Origin: Halobacteriales archaeon QS_1_68_17
Lineage (GTDB): Archaea; Halobacteriota; Halobacteria; Halobacteriales; Haloarculaceae
Reading direction: 5' to 3'
Length of the DNA: 64,000 bases
Assembly (NCBI GenBank): GCA_003021105.1
Contig: PXRG01000017.1
Location: 39,352-103,351, forward strand
The stretch's first letter is position 1. Each line of letters starts with the position of its first letter. Positions 1 through 8,294 of this stretch are shown here, piece by piece. The position numbers and the translations under genes were made by a program. The notes below the pieces were generated by a model. The model had not been told where the DNA came from and searched no databases. It saw nothing but the letters and a program-made list of their open reading frames with translations.

Positions 1-711
1 CGTCCACGCGCTGGCGCTGTACCTGGCCGAGAGCGAACACGCCACGACCCAGGCGGAGGTGGTCGACGACCTGCTGGTCCTCGACGGCCCCATCTATCCG
101 ACCGGACTCCTGCGGTGGGCCGACCAGGACACCGCGCTCCGGGAGTTGCTCGTCGAGGACGAGCGTCCCCGCGACGTGGTCGCCAACTACGTCGACCTCG
201 TGGAGACGTTCGTCGAGCGGGACGTGCCCCTGATCGGGTTCGTCAAGAACAGCGCCGCGAAGGGGATCACCCGCACGCTCCGGTCGAAAGTCGGCGCACC
301 GTGGGTCGACGACGCCGCCTTCTTCTCGCGGGTGCTCGAACGCCGCGAGGACGGCGAGACCCGGACTGACTGCCTGACGTTCACCAACTGGTTCGTCTCC
401 CGGCTCGGGACCGACCGGGTGCTCTCGGCCGACGGCGACGCGCTCGACATCGACCGGGCGCTTTCGCCCGACGCCTACGAGGTGACCTTCTTCGTCGTCT
501 ACGACCCGCGGGATGATCTCCTCTACCGCGTGGAGGCTCCCCGGGCGTTCACCCGCGACCCCGACCGGCGCGAGCGGCTCGCCCGGCAGGTGGTGGCCGA
601 CGTGGCCGCCGAGCGCGGCTCCGGCGCAAACTGGAGGGGCTGTTCGACGCCGACCGCCAGCGGAGCTACGACGACCTCCGGTGGGCCTCGGAGTTCGAGC
701 CGGCGTTCTAA
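1..711 (+). CDS. nurA: NurA-domain 5'-3' nuclease, truncated at left window edge; apparent frameshift near 610-630
   Basis: ORF 59..772 resembles NurA (LVLDGPIYPTGLL..., FVKNSAAKGITR..., FTNWFVSR, YRVEAPRAF). Frame is open to position 2. True C-terminus KLEGLFDADRQRSYDDLRWASEFEPAF* is in another frame, ending at 711. Confidence 0.75.
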
Positions 712-768
712 CCGACCGGCAATCCCCGACCCCCTTTTCCCGTCGTTCGCCGGAACGTTCCCCGTGGA

Positions 769-1248
769 ATGACGGTCACTGCACTCGGGAAGTACGGACT
801 CGAATCGATGGACGAGGCGGCGATCCGGGAGTTTCTGACGAACAGGGGCGTGGGCGTGCTCGGGCTCCCCACCGAGGACGGGCCGTACCTGCTGTCGATG
901 TCCTACGGGTGCGACGGCGACGCCGCGCTCTATTTCACCTACGTCGGCGGGGACGACAGCCGGAAGGCGTCGCTGAGCGACCGGGCGGAGACGGCCGGCT
1001 TTCTCGTCTACGGCGCCGGGACGGCGTTCACCTGGGCGTCGGTGTTTCTGCGCGGGGCCCTCGAACGGGTCCCCGAACCGGAAGGGGACGTCCACGGGGA
1101 CGCGATGAGCAACGCGTGGCGGCCGGCGGTCTTCGAGACGGCCGACGTCGACGTGGCCGTCTACCGGTTCCGGATCGCTGAGCGGTCGGGCATCAGGCAC
1201 ACTGGCCTCCCGCCGGGGTTCGAACCCCGCGAAAGCGAGTCCGGCTGA
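769..1248 (+). CDS. Pyridoxamine 5'-phosphate oxidase-like (flavin-binding split-barrel) protein
   Basis: ORF 159 aa: MDEAAIREFLTNRGVGVLGLPTEDGPYLLSMSYG... Confidence 0.75.
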   Translation: MTVTALGKYGLESMDEAAIREFLTNRGVGVLGLPTEDGPYLLSMSYGCDGDAALYFTYVGGDDSRKASLSDRAETAGFLVYGAGTAFTWASVFLRGALERVPEPEGDVHGDAMSNAWRPAVFETADVDVAVYRFRIAERSGIRHTGLPPGFEPRESESG

Positions 1249-1311
1249 CGGCCGGCCCCGCGGAGACGAGCGCTACACAGTCCTTAAACGTCCGAGCGGC
1301 CTATCGGGGAC

Positions 1312-1644
1312 ATGTACCTGGTCCGCGGTCGTGCCGGCGGGACGACGCTCACCGGCACGCTCTACGAGCGGGGGGAGACCCCGCCATCGTTCAAGGGTGC
1401 GCCGGACGAGGACGCCCCCTACGTGTGGGTTTGCGACGAATTCTACGAGGTCGACAGCGGCGGGACCGCCCAGACAGTCGCCGGCCGGGAGATCCACGTC
1501 GCCTTCGAGTCGCCGATGCCCCGGGGGTTCGAGACGCGCGAGCAGGCCGTCGACGCGGCCGAGGAACACGTCCGGACGCAGTTCGCCCGGATCGGCGTTC
1601 CGCCCGGCGACGTCGAAGTGGAGTTAGTCAAGCAAGACCCGTAG
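1312..1644 (+). CDS. Conserved haloarchaeal hypothetical protein (DUF7113-like)
   Basis: ORF 110 aa with an acidic haloarchaeal composition. Confidence 0.6.
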   Translation: MYLVRGRAGGTTLTGTLYERGETPPSFKGAPDEDAPYVWVCDEFYEVDSGGTAQTVAGREIHVAFESPMPRGFETREQAVDAAEEHVRTQFARIGVPPGDVEVELVKQDP

Positions 1645-1801
1645 CGGTATCGATCCCCGGTTATCCCGCGATTGTTACTGGCGTAAAATACCTAATTTTA
1701 CCAATTCTATAGACGTATATCGGGGCGTCAGACTTTCGTTCGACGGGGGTGTGTGCGATCCGGTACAGTTACCACCGACCGTTCGCTATCTCGGTAGGGC
1801 G

Positions 1802-3169
1802 ATGGACGAGGGTAGTCAGACGGTCGGCGACGCGATCGACGAGATACCGCTCGGGCGGTTCCACCGTCGGTTGTTCCTGATCACCGGCGTGCTCTGGGCG
1901 GCGATGGCGGTGTCGGTGCTCGGCATCTCGTTCGTGCTCCCGACGCTGATCGCGCGCTGGAACCTCTCGGGGTTCGCGGCCGGCGTCCTCGGGAGCGCCA
2001 GCCTCGCCGGGATGATGGTCGGCAACACCGCCGGCGGCTGGTACGCCGACCGCGCCGGCCGGAAGCGGACGCTGGTGGTGACCGTCACCGTCTTTCCCCT
2101 GTTCACGGCGCTGACCGCGCTGGCGGTCGGCCTCTACTCGGCGGTCGTCCTGCGCTTTCTGACCGGCGTCGGTCTCGGCGGGGCGCTGGTCGCCGGCGCG
2201 ACCTACCTGGCCGAGTACTTCCCGACCGAGAACCGCGGGCGCTACGTGACCTACCTGGAGGCGTTCTTCTCGGTGGGGAGTCTCGTGACGGTCGCGGCCG
2301 CCTGGCTCGTCCTCCGTCGGCTGGCGACCGACGGGACCGTCTGGAACGTCGCCGCCTGGCGGCTGTACTTCGCTGCCGGGGGGATCCCGATCCTGCTGGC
2401 GCTGGCCATCTACTGGTACCTCCCGGCGTCGCCGTACTTCCTGGCCAGCAAGGGCCGGACGGAGGCGGCCACCGAACGGCTGGCGTCGGTGGCGCGGGAA
2501 AACGACGCCGCCGCCCCGTCGGTCGGCGGATCGCTGTCGGTCGGCCGGTCGGACGAGGCCGGGCTCCGGCGGCTGTTCGACGTCGACCTCCGCGGGACGA
2601 CGCTTTTGATGGCCGGCCTGTGGTTCGGCGTCAACCTCGCGTACTACGGCATCTTCACCTGGCTGCCGAGTACTGTCCAGGCGGCCGGGTACGTCGACAG
2701 CCTCTACCGATACCTGTTCGTCGTCGCGGTGTTCCAGTTGCTCGGCCAGGTCAGCGCCGCCTATCTCATCGAGGTGATCGGCCGGAAGTGGACCGTCGGC
2801 TCGTACATGCTCCTCGGCGGGGCCGCGACCTACCTCTTCGCCTCCGCCATCCCCGACGGGACCACCGGCACGGGCGACCAGACCCTCTTTACCGTCGGCC
2901 TGTTCGCAATGGGCTTTGCCCTCTTCGGCGCGTGGGCCGTGCTGTACGCCTACACCGCGGAGATATTCCCGACGGAGGTCCGCAGTTCCGGCCTCGGGTT
3001 CGCGGGCACCGTCGGCAAGGTCGCCGCCACCGCCGGTCCCGTCCTGTTTGGGACGCTCGTCCAGTTCGGCTACCTGGCGGCACTCGCTCCCGTCACCGTC
3101 GTCCTCGTCGTCGCCGGCCTCGTCCTGCTCGCCGTCGGCCGCGAGACGAAAGACCGGACGCTGATCTGA
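1802..3169 (+). CDS. MFS transporter (sugar/metabolite-type)
   Basis: About 12 TM ORF with GGWYADRAGRKRT and YLAEYFPTENRGRY MFS motifs. Confidence 0.85.
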   Translation: MDEGSQTVGDAIDEIPLGRFHRRLFLITGVLWAAMAVSVLGISFVLPTLIARWNLSGFAAGVLGSASLAGMMVGNTAGGWYADRAGRKRTLVVTVTVFPLFTALTALAVGLYSAVVLRFLTGVGLGGALVAGATYLAEYFPTENRGRYVTYLEAFFSVGSLVTVAAAWLVLRRLATDGTVWNVAAWRLYFAAGGIPILLALAIYWYLPASPYFLASKGRTEAATERLASVARENDAAAPSVGGSLSVGRSDEAGLRRLFDVDLRGTTLLMAGLWFGVNLAYYGIFTWLPSTVQAAGYVDSLYRYLFVVAVFQLLGQVSAAYLIEVIGRKWTVGSYMLLGGAATYLFASAIPDGTTGTGDQTLFTVGLFAMGFALFGAWAVLYAYTAEIFPTEVRSSGLGFAGTVGKVAATAGPVLFGTLVQFGYLAALAPVTVVLVVAGLVLLAVGRETKDRTLI

Positions 3170-3496
3170 CGCCCGAAAGCGGACGTCCCCGTCCGGGGAC
3201 GGGAGGACGTCGCTGCCCGCGGTTTCTGCCCTTCCTAAAAACGAATAAATTTTGCTTCAGAAAGCGTTATTTGAGCGTGGCATTTCAGCATTCGAACCCC
3301 ACTGCAATCGACCGGCAACGACGCTCGAACGGCGTGCGAACGCGATGTCGCTCATTCCGCCCTGCGAACTGATGCCATCGGTTTGCTACTGTCGGACCTT
3401 TCCCTGTCCGTTGCTCTGATCTCGGAGCATAAAATATAAATAAAATCTAATTTAATTTAAGATAATTTTATTAGAAGTCAGGTAAAATAGCGACAC

Positions 3497-3640
3497 ATGC
3501 GCTCCACTGACGAAACCCGCGCGGAAGAACTCGAACGGCGTACAAACGACTGTGTTTGTCCGGGCGATCCGGTCTGTCCGCCCCTGCCACCGCTACCGCC
3601 GCTCCCCGGTCCGCTCCCCGGTCCGCTCCAACCGAACTGA
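3497..3640 (+). CDS. Small Cys/Pro-rich peptide, putative precursor peptide (47 aa)
   Basis: ATG 3497 to TGA 3640: MRSTDETRAEELERRTNDCVCPGDPVCPPLPPLPPLPGPLPGPLQPN. Strong AT-rich upstream region (aaaatataaataaaat). Stop codon abuts a MITE. Confidence 0.5.
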   Translation: MRSTDETRAEELERRTNDCVCPGDPVCPPLPPLPPLPGPLPGPLQPN

Positions 3641-3749
3641 TAGTGATTGTTGCGACTCTTTACCGCCGAGAAGTCACAATTCGTGGGCTTCAGCCCGCGA
3701 ACCAACCGTTCACGTGATGTGGTCGCAAAAATAATCGCAACAATCACTA
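3641..3749. mobile_element. MITE-B copy 1 (109 bp), TIR tagtgattgttgcga/tcgcaacaatcacta, TGA flank on both sides
   Basis: Perfect 15-bp TIR. TGA at 3638-3640 and 3750-3752. Near-identical to 20688-20796. Confidence 0.88.
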
Positions 3750-3857
3750 TGAGGCACGGATCGCACCAACCACGCTTTTTTACGTTTTTCGCTGCGTACG
3801 TTGTGTTTATAAAAGCGAAAGTTTTATTTATGATTATTGTTTAAGTTGAACTGCACC

Positions 3858-4010
3858 ATGTCACGAGATTCACAGGGTGAGGGCGAATCGAGCGAGGTCC
3901 ACTTCGTCGCCGACCTCGACGAACGAAAGAATACCTTCCACAACGGTCCCACCACGCAGGCCTGTTACGAGACCGGCTGTAGCGGTGGCGGCGGCGGCGG
4001 CGGTTACTGA
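3858..4010 (+). CDS. Putative RiPP/secreted peptide precursor, paralog 1 (50 aa)
   Basis: MSRDSQGEGESSEVHFVADLDERKNTFHNGPTTQACYETGCSGGGGGGGY. Shares promoter and N-terminal half with 4517..4699. Confidence 0.65.
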   Translation: MSRDSQGEGESSEVHFVADLDERKNTFHNGPTTQACYETGCSGGGGGGGY

Positions 4011-4222
4011 GGATTGCTCGCGCCGGACGTCCGGTCGTCATTCCTCTTGACCGGTCTCGCTGCTGTGCGTCGTCGGGGTAGTTCCCGACGGCGAGATCAC
4101 TTCTGTCGGACCAGGGAACATCTCGGGAAGAACCGACTGTGCCGGTATATAATCAGAATATCCAGTATAAAATTTACTAGAAAGAACATTTATTCTCCCG
4201 CTACGTTGTCGCCACCGGAGCC

Positions 4223-4378
4223 ATGAGTCACGAACAGCCCTCCAGGGACGGTGAATCGGGTGGGATCCACTTCGTCGCGGACCTCGAAGAGCGGAAGGCC
4301 GGGTCCCACCCCTGCGTGCCCGGCGTGGAGTGTACGACGGCCAACCACTTCGAGGAATCCGACTACGACGGCTGGTGA
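4223..4378 (+). CDS. Putative RiPP/secreted peptide precursor, paralog 2 (51 aa)
   Basis: MSHEQPSRDGESGGIHFVADLEERKAGSHPCVPGVECTTANHFEESDYDGW. Conserved HFVADLxERK block. Confidence 0.6.
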   Translation: MSHEQPSRDGESGGIHFVADLEERKAGSHPCVPGVECTTANHFEESDYDGW

Positions 4379-4516
4379 CCGCACGCTGGTCCGGTTCCCG
4401 GCTGGCGGCGACGCCGCCAGCATCGCCCCGCTAACCGGTTACATTTTTCGCTGTGTACGTTATGTTTACAAGAGCAATAGTTTTATTTATAATTACCATC
4501 TAAGTTGAACTGCACC

Positions 4517-4699
4517 ATGACACGAGATTCACAGGGTGGGGACGAATCGAGCGAGGTCCACTTCGTCGCCGACCTCGACGAACGGAAGAACGCACAGGAC
4601 GCGATCACGCAGGCGTGCTACGAGACCGGGTGTGGGGGTCCGCCCGAGCCGCCGATCACGACGTTCGCAATCGGCGAAGAGAGTCCCGGCGACTGGTAA
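4517..4699 (+). CDS. Putative RiPP/secreted peptide precursor, paralog 3 (60 aa)
   Basis: MTRDSQGGDESSEVHFVADLDERKNAQDAITQACYETGCGGPPEPPITTFAIGEESPGDW. Upstream ~75 bp duplicated relative to 3858..4010. Confidence 0.65.
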   Translation: MTRDSQGGDESSEVHFVADLDERKNAQDAITQACYETGCGGPPEPPITTFAIGEESPGDW

Positions 4700-5741
4700 T
4701 ACTGGTGGCTGTAAGTACGTGAAAACTCGAATTGAGAATCCAGGCGGAAAGGGTCTGTATCCGCAGATAGCAGAGACTGTTGAGTAAAAGAATTACAAGG
4801 TGGCCGGCAACGTCGGTCCCGGCGTGTGCGTCGAAGCCGGCGAACATCGGCGACGGGTTCGCTTCGAGCACCGCGAAGTCGTCGCCGTCGACGAGGAAGT
4901 CGACAGCGGTGAACGCGAGGTCGAAACAGCCGGCCGCACGGACCGCCGTCTCCGCGATGTCGGGGCCGATCTCGTACCGTTCGAGTCCTTCTTCGGAGCC
5001 ACGGTAGTCGAGGTCGTCCGACAGGATGCGGGCCGCGGCGACGGCCTCGCCGCCGATGACGAACACCCGGACGTCGTCCCCGTCGACCCGTTCCTGGAAC
5101 TGGACGGGCGCGTTCGCAAGGCGGCCGAGCCGGTCGTCGGTGAGGTCCTCCTGGCCGACCGGGCGGGCCTGGCCGCCGCCGCCGACGGGCTTGTAGATGG
5201 CGTCGTCGATCCGGTCGACGAACGCCCGGACCCGCTCTGGATCGTTGGCGGCGAGCGTCTCGGGGACGGGAACGCCGGCCTCGGCCAGCTGCGACAGCTG
5301 GTACGGCTTGTTGGCGTGGATGCCGGACGAGTCCGGGGGGTTGACCACCCGGACGCCGGCCTCCTCGAGGTACATGAGCACCGACCGCAACAGGCCCCGG
5401 TACTCGCGGTACTGATTGAGCACGGCGATGGGTCGCTCGTCGAACTCGTCGTCCTCCCGGTCGACCACGCGGGGGTCGAACCCCATGCGCCGGAGGTAGA
5501 CCGCGTCGAGTTCGTCCGGATCGACGACGTCCTCGCCGACGCGAATCCGCGTCTCCGTCCCGGCCTGTTCCATCCACAGCGGCGTCTCCCCCGGCCAGGC
5601 GTCGGCGTCCCAGACCGTCCAGTCCGCCCCCCGGTCGTCGAGTTCACGGCCGACTGACTGTACCTGTGCATCCCCCGGCGAGCCGAGCAGCGCGATGCGC
5701 AAGTGTGACCCCCTCGGGGAACCTGTTACTTCGCGGGGCAT
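4656..5741 (-). CDS. ATP-grasp ligase (RimK-like); C-terminus runs into MITE-A
   Basis: NPPDSSGIHANKPYQLSQLAEAGVPVPETLAAND, DAIYKPVGGGGQARPV, AFTAVDFLVDGDDFAVLEANPSPMF motifs. The sequence after ..TDVAGHLV is MITE-encoded. Confidence 0.82.
   Translation of the reverse strand: MPREVTGSPRGSHLRIALLGSPGDAQVQSVGRELDDRGADWTVWDADAWPGETPLWMEQAGTETRIRVGEDVVDPDELDAVYLRRMGFDPRVVDREDDEFDERPIAVLNQYREYRGLLRSVLMYLEEAGVRVVNPPDSSGIHANKPYQLSQLAEAGVPVPETLAANDPERVRAFVDRIDDAIYKPVGGGGQARPVGQEDLTDDRLGRLANAPVQFQERVDGDDVRVFVIGGEAVAAARILSDDLDYRGSEEGLERYEIGPDIAETAVRAAGCFDLAFTAVDFLVDGDDFAVLEANPSPMFAGFDAHAGTDVAGHLVILLLNSLCYLRIQTLSAWILNSSFHVLTATSITSRRDSLRRLRTS
4700..4797. mobile_element. MITE-A copy 1, right TIR truncated
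   Basis: Starts tactggtggctgtaa immediately after stop TAA (4697-4699). Matches 32727-32834 until ..aattaca, then diverges. Confidence 0.85.
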
Positions 5742-5838
5742 TATAATCTACCGGACGGGCTGAAATGATGACGAGCGTGCCGGAAAATAACCGTCGGCGG
5801 GGGAAACGCGTTTGGGGGACGGGTTCGATGGGTGGGCT

Positions 5839-7668
5839 ATGTCCGATCTCGGCGACTTCACCGACTTCGAGGGCGACGACGGCGACGAGGAGGCCGCGGG
5901 GAGCGACGCGGCGGAGGACGGCGGCCAAGCGGCCGGGGACCGAGGCGATGAGTCGTTCGAGACCGTCGACGTGCGGCCGGTCGGCGAGGACCGCGGGATC
6001 GGCGTGCTCTCGGCGTCGGAGGGGCTGGCGCTCAGCGAGGACGAGCGGGACACCCTGTTGCAGGCGTACGTGACAGTCGGCAACCGGTCGGACATCCGGA
6101 TCGGGAAGTACCTGCTCGTCCCGTACCCCGACGGCGAGCGGCTGTTCTGTCGGATCACGGCCCTCGAATACGCCCAGGAGTTCCGCTCGGACGACGCCAC
6201 CGAGATCCACGCCCGGCGGGCGATGCGGTCCCGCGAGATCGACGAACAGGATTTCAAGCTGCTGGCGACGCTCGATCCGGTGGCGGTCCTGTTCACGGAG
6301 GGCGGCGAGACGAAACGGCGGATGACCGACCGCGTTCCGAAACCCGAGACGGTCGTCCGGCCGGCTACCGACACCGACGAGATCAAGACCGGCCTGAAGA
6401 TCCCGGACGCGGGCGTGTTCCTGGGCCACCTGGCGGTCGGGGGCGAGAAGGTCCGGACCGCCGCGGAGCCGCCGACCATCGACTACCGGCTGAAAGACGA
6501 CTACGCGACCGGCGACCCGCTGGTGTTCCGGCACACGCTGGTCGCCGGGGGGACCGGCTCCGGGAAGACCCACGCCGCGAAGAACGTCCTCCGGCAGTAC
6601 CTCGACGCCGACCGGGCCTACCCCGTCGAGGCGGGCAGCGACCGCCGGGTCAGTCCCGCGGTCGTCCAGTTCGACCCCCAGGACGAGTACGCCCAGATGC
6701 ACGACGACAACCCCGCGGTGACCGACGACGACCGCCGGCGGTTCGAGCGCGAGGGGATCGCCCACGGCGGCCACGGGGACACCGTCGCGTTCGTCCCGGC
6801 CGTCGAGGGGGCGACCTACGCGGCCGACCACCACCGCGCGGAGCAGGTCTCCTTTACGATCCCGTTCTCGATGGTCCGGTCGAACAAGTGGCTGGTCGCG
6901 GGCGGCCGACTCAACGACAACCAGTACAACGCCCTCTCGTACCTGCTGGACCGGTTCTTCCGCGAGCACGGCGACGGGGGCACCTACGCGGAGTTCTTGT
7001 CCTCCCTCGACGACCCGGCGATCAGGGAGGAACTCGACGAGACCGGCCGCGTCCACGAGGCGACCTTCGACGCGGTCAAGCGCCGCGTCTCGGTGGCGGC
7101 GTTCCGGCGGGTGTTCGACCGGGACGCCCGCCCGATCACCGAGCAGGTCCACGAGTTCGTCCGCCCCGGGGGGCTGTCGGTCGTGCCGACATACCACATC
7201 ACCGACAGCCGCGCGACGGAGGTGGTGGTGCTCGCGGTCGCCAGCCTGCTGGTCGACGAGAAACTCTCGAACGATCCGGCGTACGACCGGATCAAGGAGA
7301 CGCCGCTGGTCGTCGGGATGGACGAGGCCCACAACTTCCTGACCGACGCCGAGAGCGCCCAGGCCCGGCGGGTCATCGGGAAGTTCACTGAGGCCGCAAA
7401 ACAGGGCCGGAAGGAACGGCTCGGCCTCTTTCTGATCACCCAGGACCCGCAGGACATCGCCGACCCCGTCTTCAAGCAGATAAACACGACTGTCGTGTTG
7501 AACCTGGGCGACGAGGACGCCATCGCGTCCGTGAACATCCCGTCGAGCCTGGAGGCGAAGGTCCCCTACATGGAGAAAGGCCAGATGGTCGTCTACTCGC
7601 CGGACAACTCCGAGCCGGTCGAACTGATCGGCCTCCCGACGTGCCTGACGAAACACGGCCGGGAGTAG
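5839..7668 (+). CDS. herA: HerA-type bipolar DNA helicase/ATPase (DUF87)
   Basis: Walker A VAGGTGSGKTHAAKNVL; LVVGMDEAHNFL; LFLITQDPQDIADPVFKQINTTVVLNL. Confidence 0.85.
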   Translation: MSDLGDFTDFEGDDGDEEAAGSDAAEDGGQAAGDRGDESFETVDVRPVGEDRGIGVLSASEGLALSEDERDTLLQAYVTVGNRSDIRIGKYLLVPYPDGERLFCRITALEYAQEFRSDDATEIHARRAMRSREIDEQDFKLLATLDPVAVLFTEGGETKRRMTDRVPKPETVVRPATDTDEIKTGLKIPDAGVFLGHLAVGGEKVRTAAEPPTIDYRLKDDYATGDPLVFRHTLVAGGTGSGKTHAAKNVLRQYLDADRAYPVEAGSDRRVSPAVVQFDPQDEYAQMHDDNPAVTDDDRRRFEREGIAHGGHGDTVAFVPAVEGATYAADHHRAEQVSFTIPFSMVRSNKWLVAGGRLNDNQYNALSYLLDRFFREHGDGGTYAEFLSSLDDPAIREELDETGRVHEATFDAVKRRVSVAAFRRVFDRDARPITEQVHEFVRPGGLSVVPTYHITDSRATEVVVLAVASLLVDEKLSNDPAYDRIKETPLVVGMDEAHNFLTDAESAQARRVIGKFTEAAKQGRKERLGLFLITQDPQDIADPVFKQINTTVVLNLGDEDAIASVNIPSSLEAKVPYMEKGQMVVYSPDNSEPVELIGLPTCLTKHGRE

Positions 7669-7722
7669 CTCCCGGGTGGTCCGCCGCGGTAGCTTCAAAA
7701 CCCGTGGCTGTCAATATCACGC

Positions 7723-8151
7723 ATGAGCAAACGCATCCTGGTTCCGGTCGACCGGTCGGAGCAGGCGATGCGGGCCGTCGACTTCGCCGTCGAGGAGTTT
7801 CCCGCGGCCGAACTGGTCCTCTTCCATGTCATCAACCCGACGGATGCGGGCTACAGCGCCCAGGCGAGCATCCCGAGCTACTCCGAGGAGTGGTACGAGA
7901 ACGAAAAGCAAAACGCCCGACGGCTGTTCGAGGAGGTCCGCGAGCGGACCGCGGACCGCGGGATCGAGACCGAGACGGCGACGGAGGTCGGGAAGCCGAG
8001 CCGCGCCATCGTCGCGTACGCCGACGAGCACGACATCGACCACATCGTGATGGGGAGCCACGGCCGCGAGGGCGTCACGCGCATCCTGCTGGGCAGCGTC
8101 GCGGAAGCGGTGGTCCGCCATTCCCCGGTGTCGGTGACGGTCGCGCGGTAA
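7723..8151 (+). CDS. Universal stress protein (UspA family)
   Basis: MSKRILVPVDRSEQAMRAVDFA...DHIVMGSHGREGVTRILLGSVAEAVVRHSPVSVTVAR. Confidence 0.95.
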   Translation: MSKRILVPVDRSEQAMRAVDFAVEEFPAAELVLFHVINPTDAGYSAQASIPSYSEEWYENEKQNARRLFEEVRERTADRGIETETATEVGKPSRAIVAYADEHDIDHIVMGSHGREGVTRILLGSVAEAVVRHSPVSVTVAR

Positions 8152-8180
8152 CGGAGCGTGGCCGCCGTGTCTCCGCGAGC

Positions 8181-8228
8181 GTCCGGGACGTTTTTCCCCA
8201 CGTTGTCCGGGACGTTTTTCCCCACGTT
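8181..8228. repeat. Tandem 2 x 24-bp repeat (gtccgggacgtttttccccacgtt) between convergent genes
   Basis: Two identical adjacent units, each with a T5 run. Confidence 0.9.
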
Positions 8229-8294
8229 GTTACGAGGCGAGGTACGCGAGCGGAGCGAGCGCACCCGACGCCGTAAAACGTGGTCGAGCCGCGG

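Noticed and set aside
3478-3747. ORF MIVAIIFATTSRERLVRGLKPTNCDFSAVKS... as a protein
   Set aside because: Falls within MITE-B and recurs only where the element occurs (20.7 kb); best explained as chance coding in the repeat
3990-4007. Poly-Gly C-terminus (GGGGGGGY) as a functional core
   Set aside because: May be slippage-derived; cannot be judged alone, so not reported separately from the peptide family
5644-7698. 684-aa minus-strand ORF antisense to herA (and similar long ORFs 11923..14301, 14752..17691, 50387..52360)
   Set aside because: High-GC DNA gives long antisense open frames; composition is Arg/Pro-rich or lacks domain motifs while the opposite strand encodes clear families
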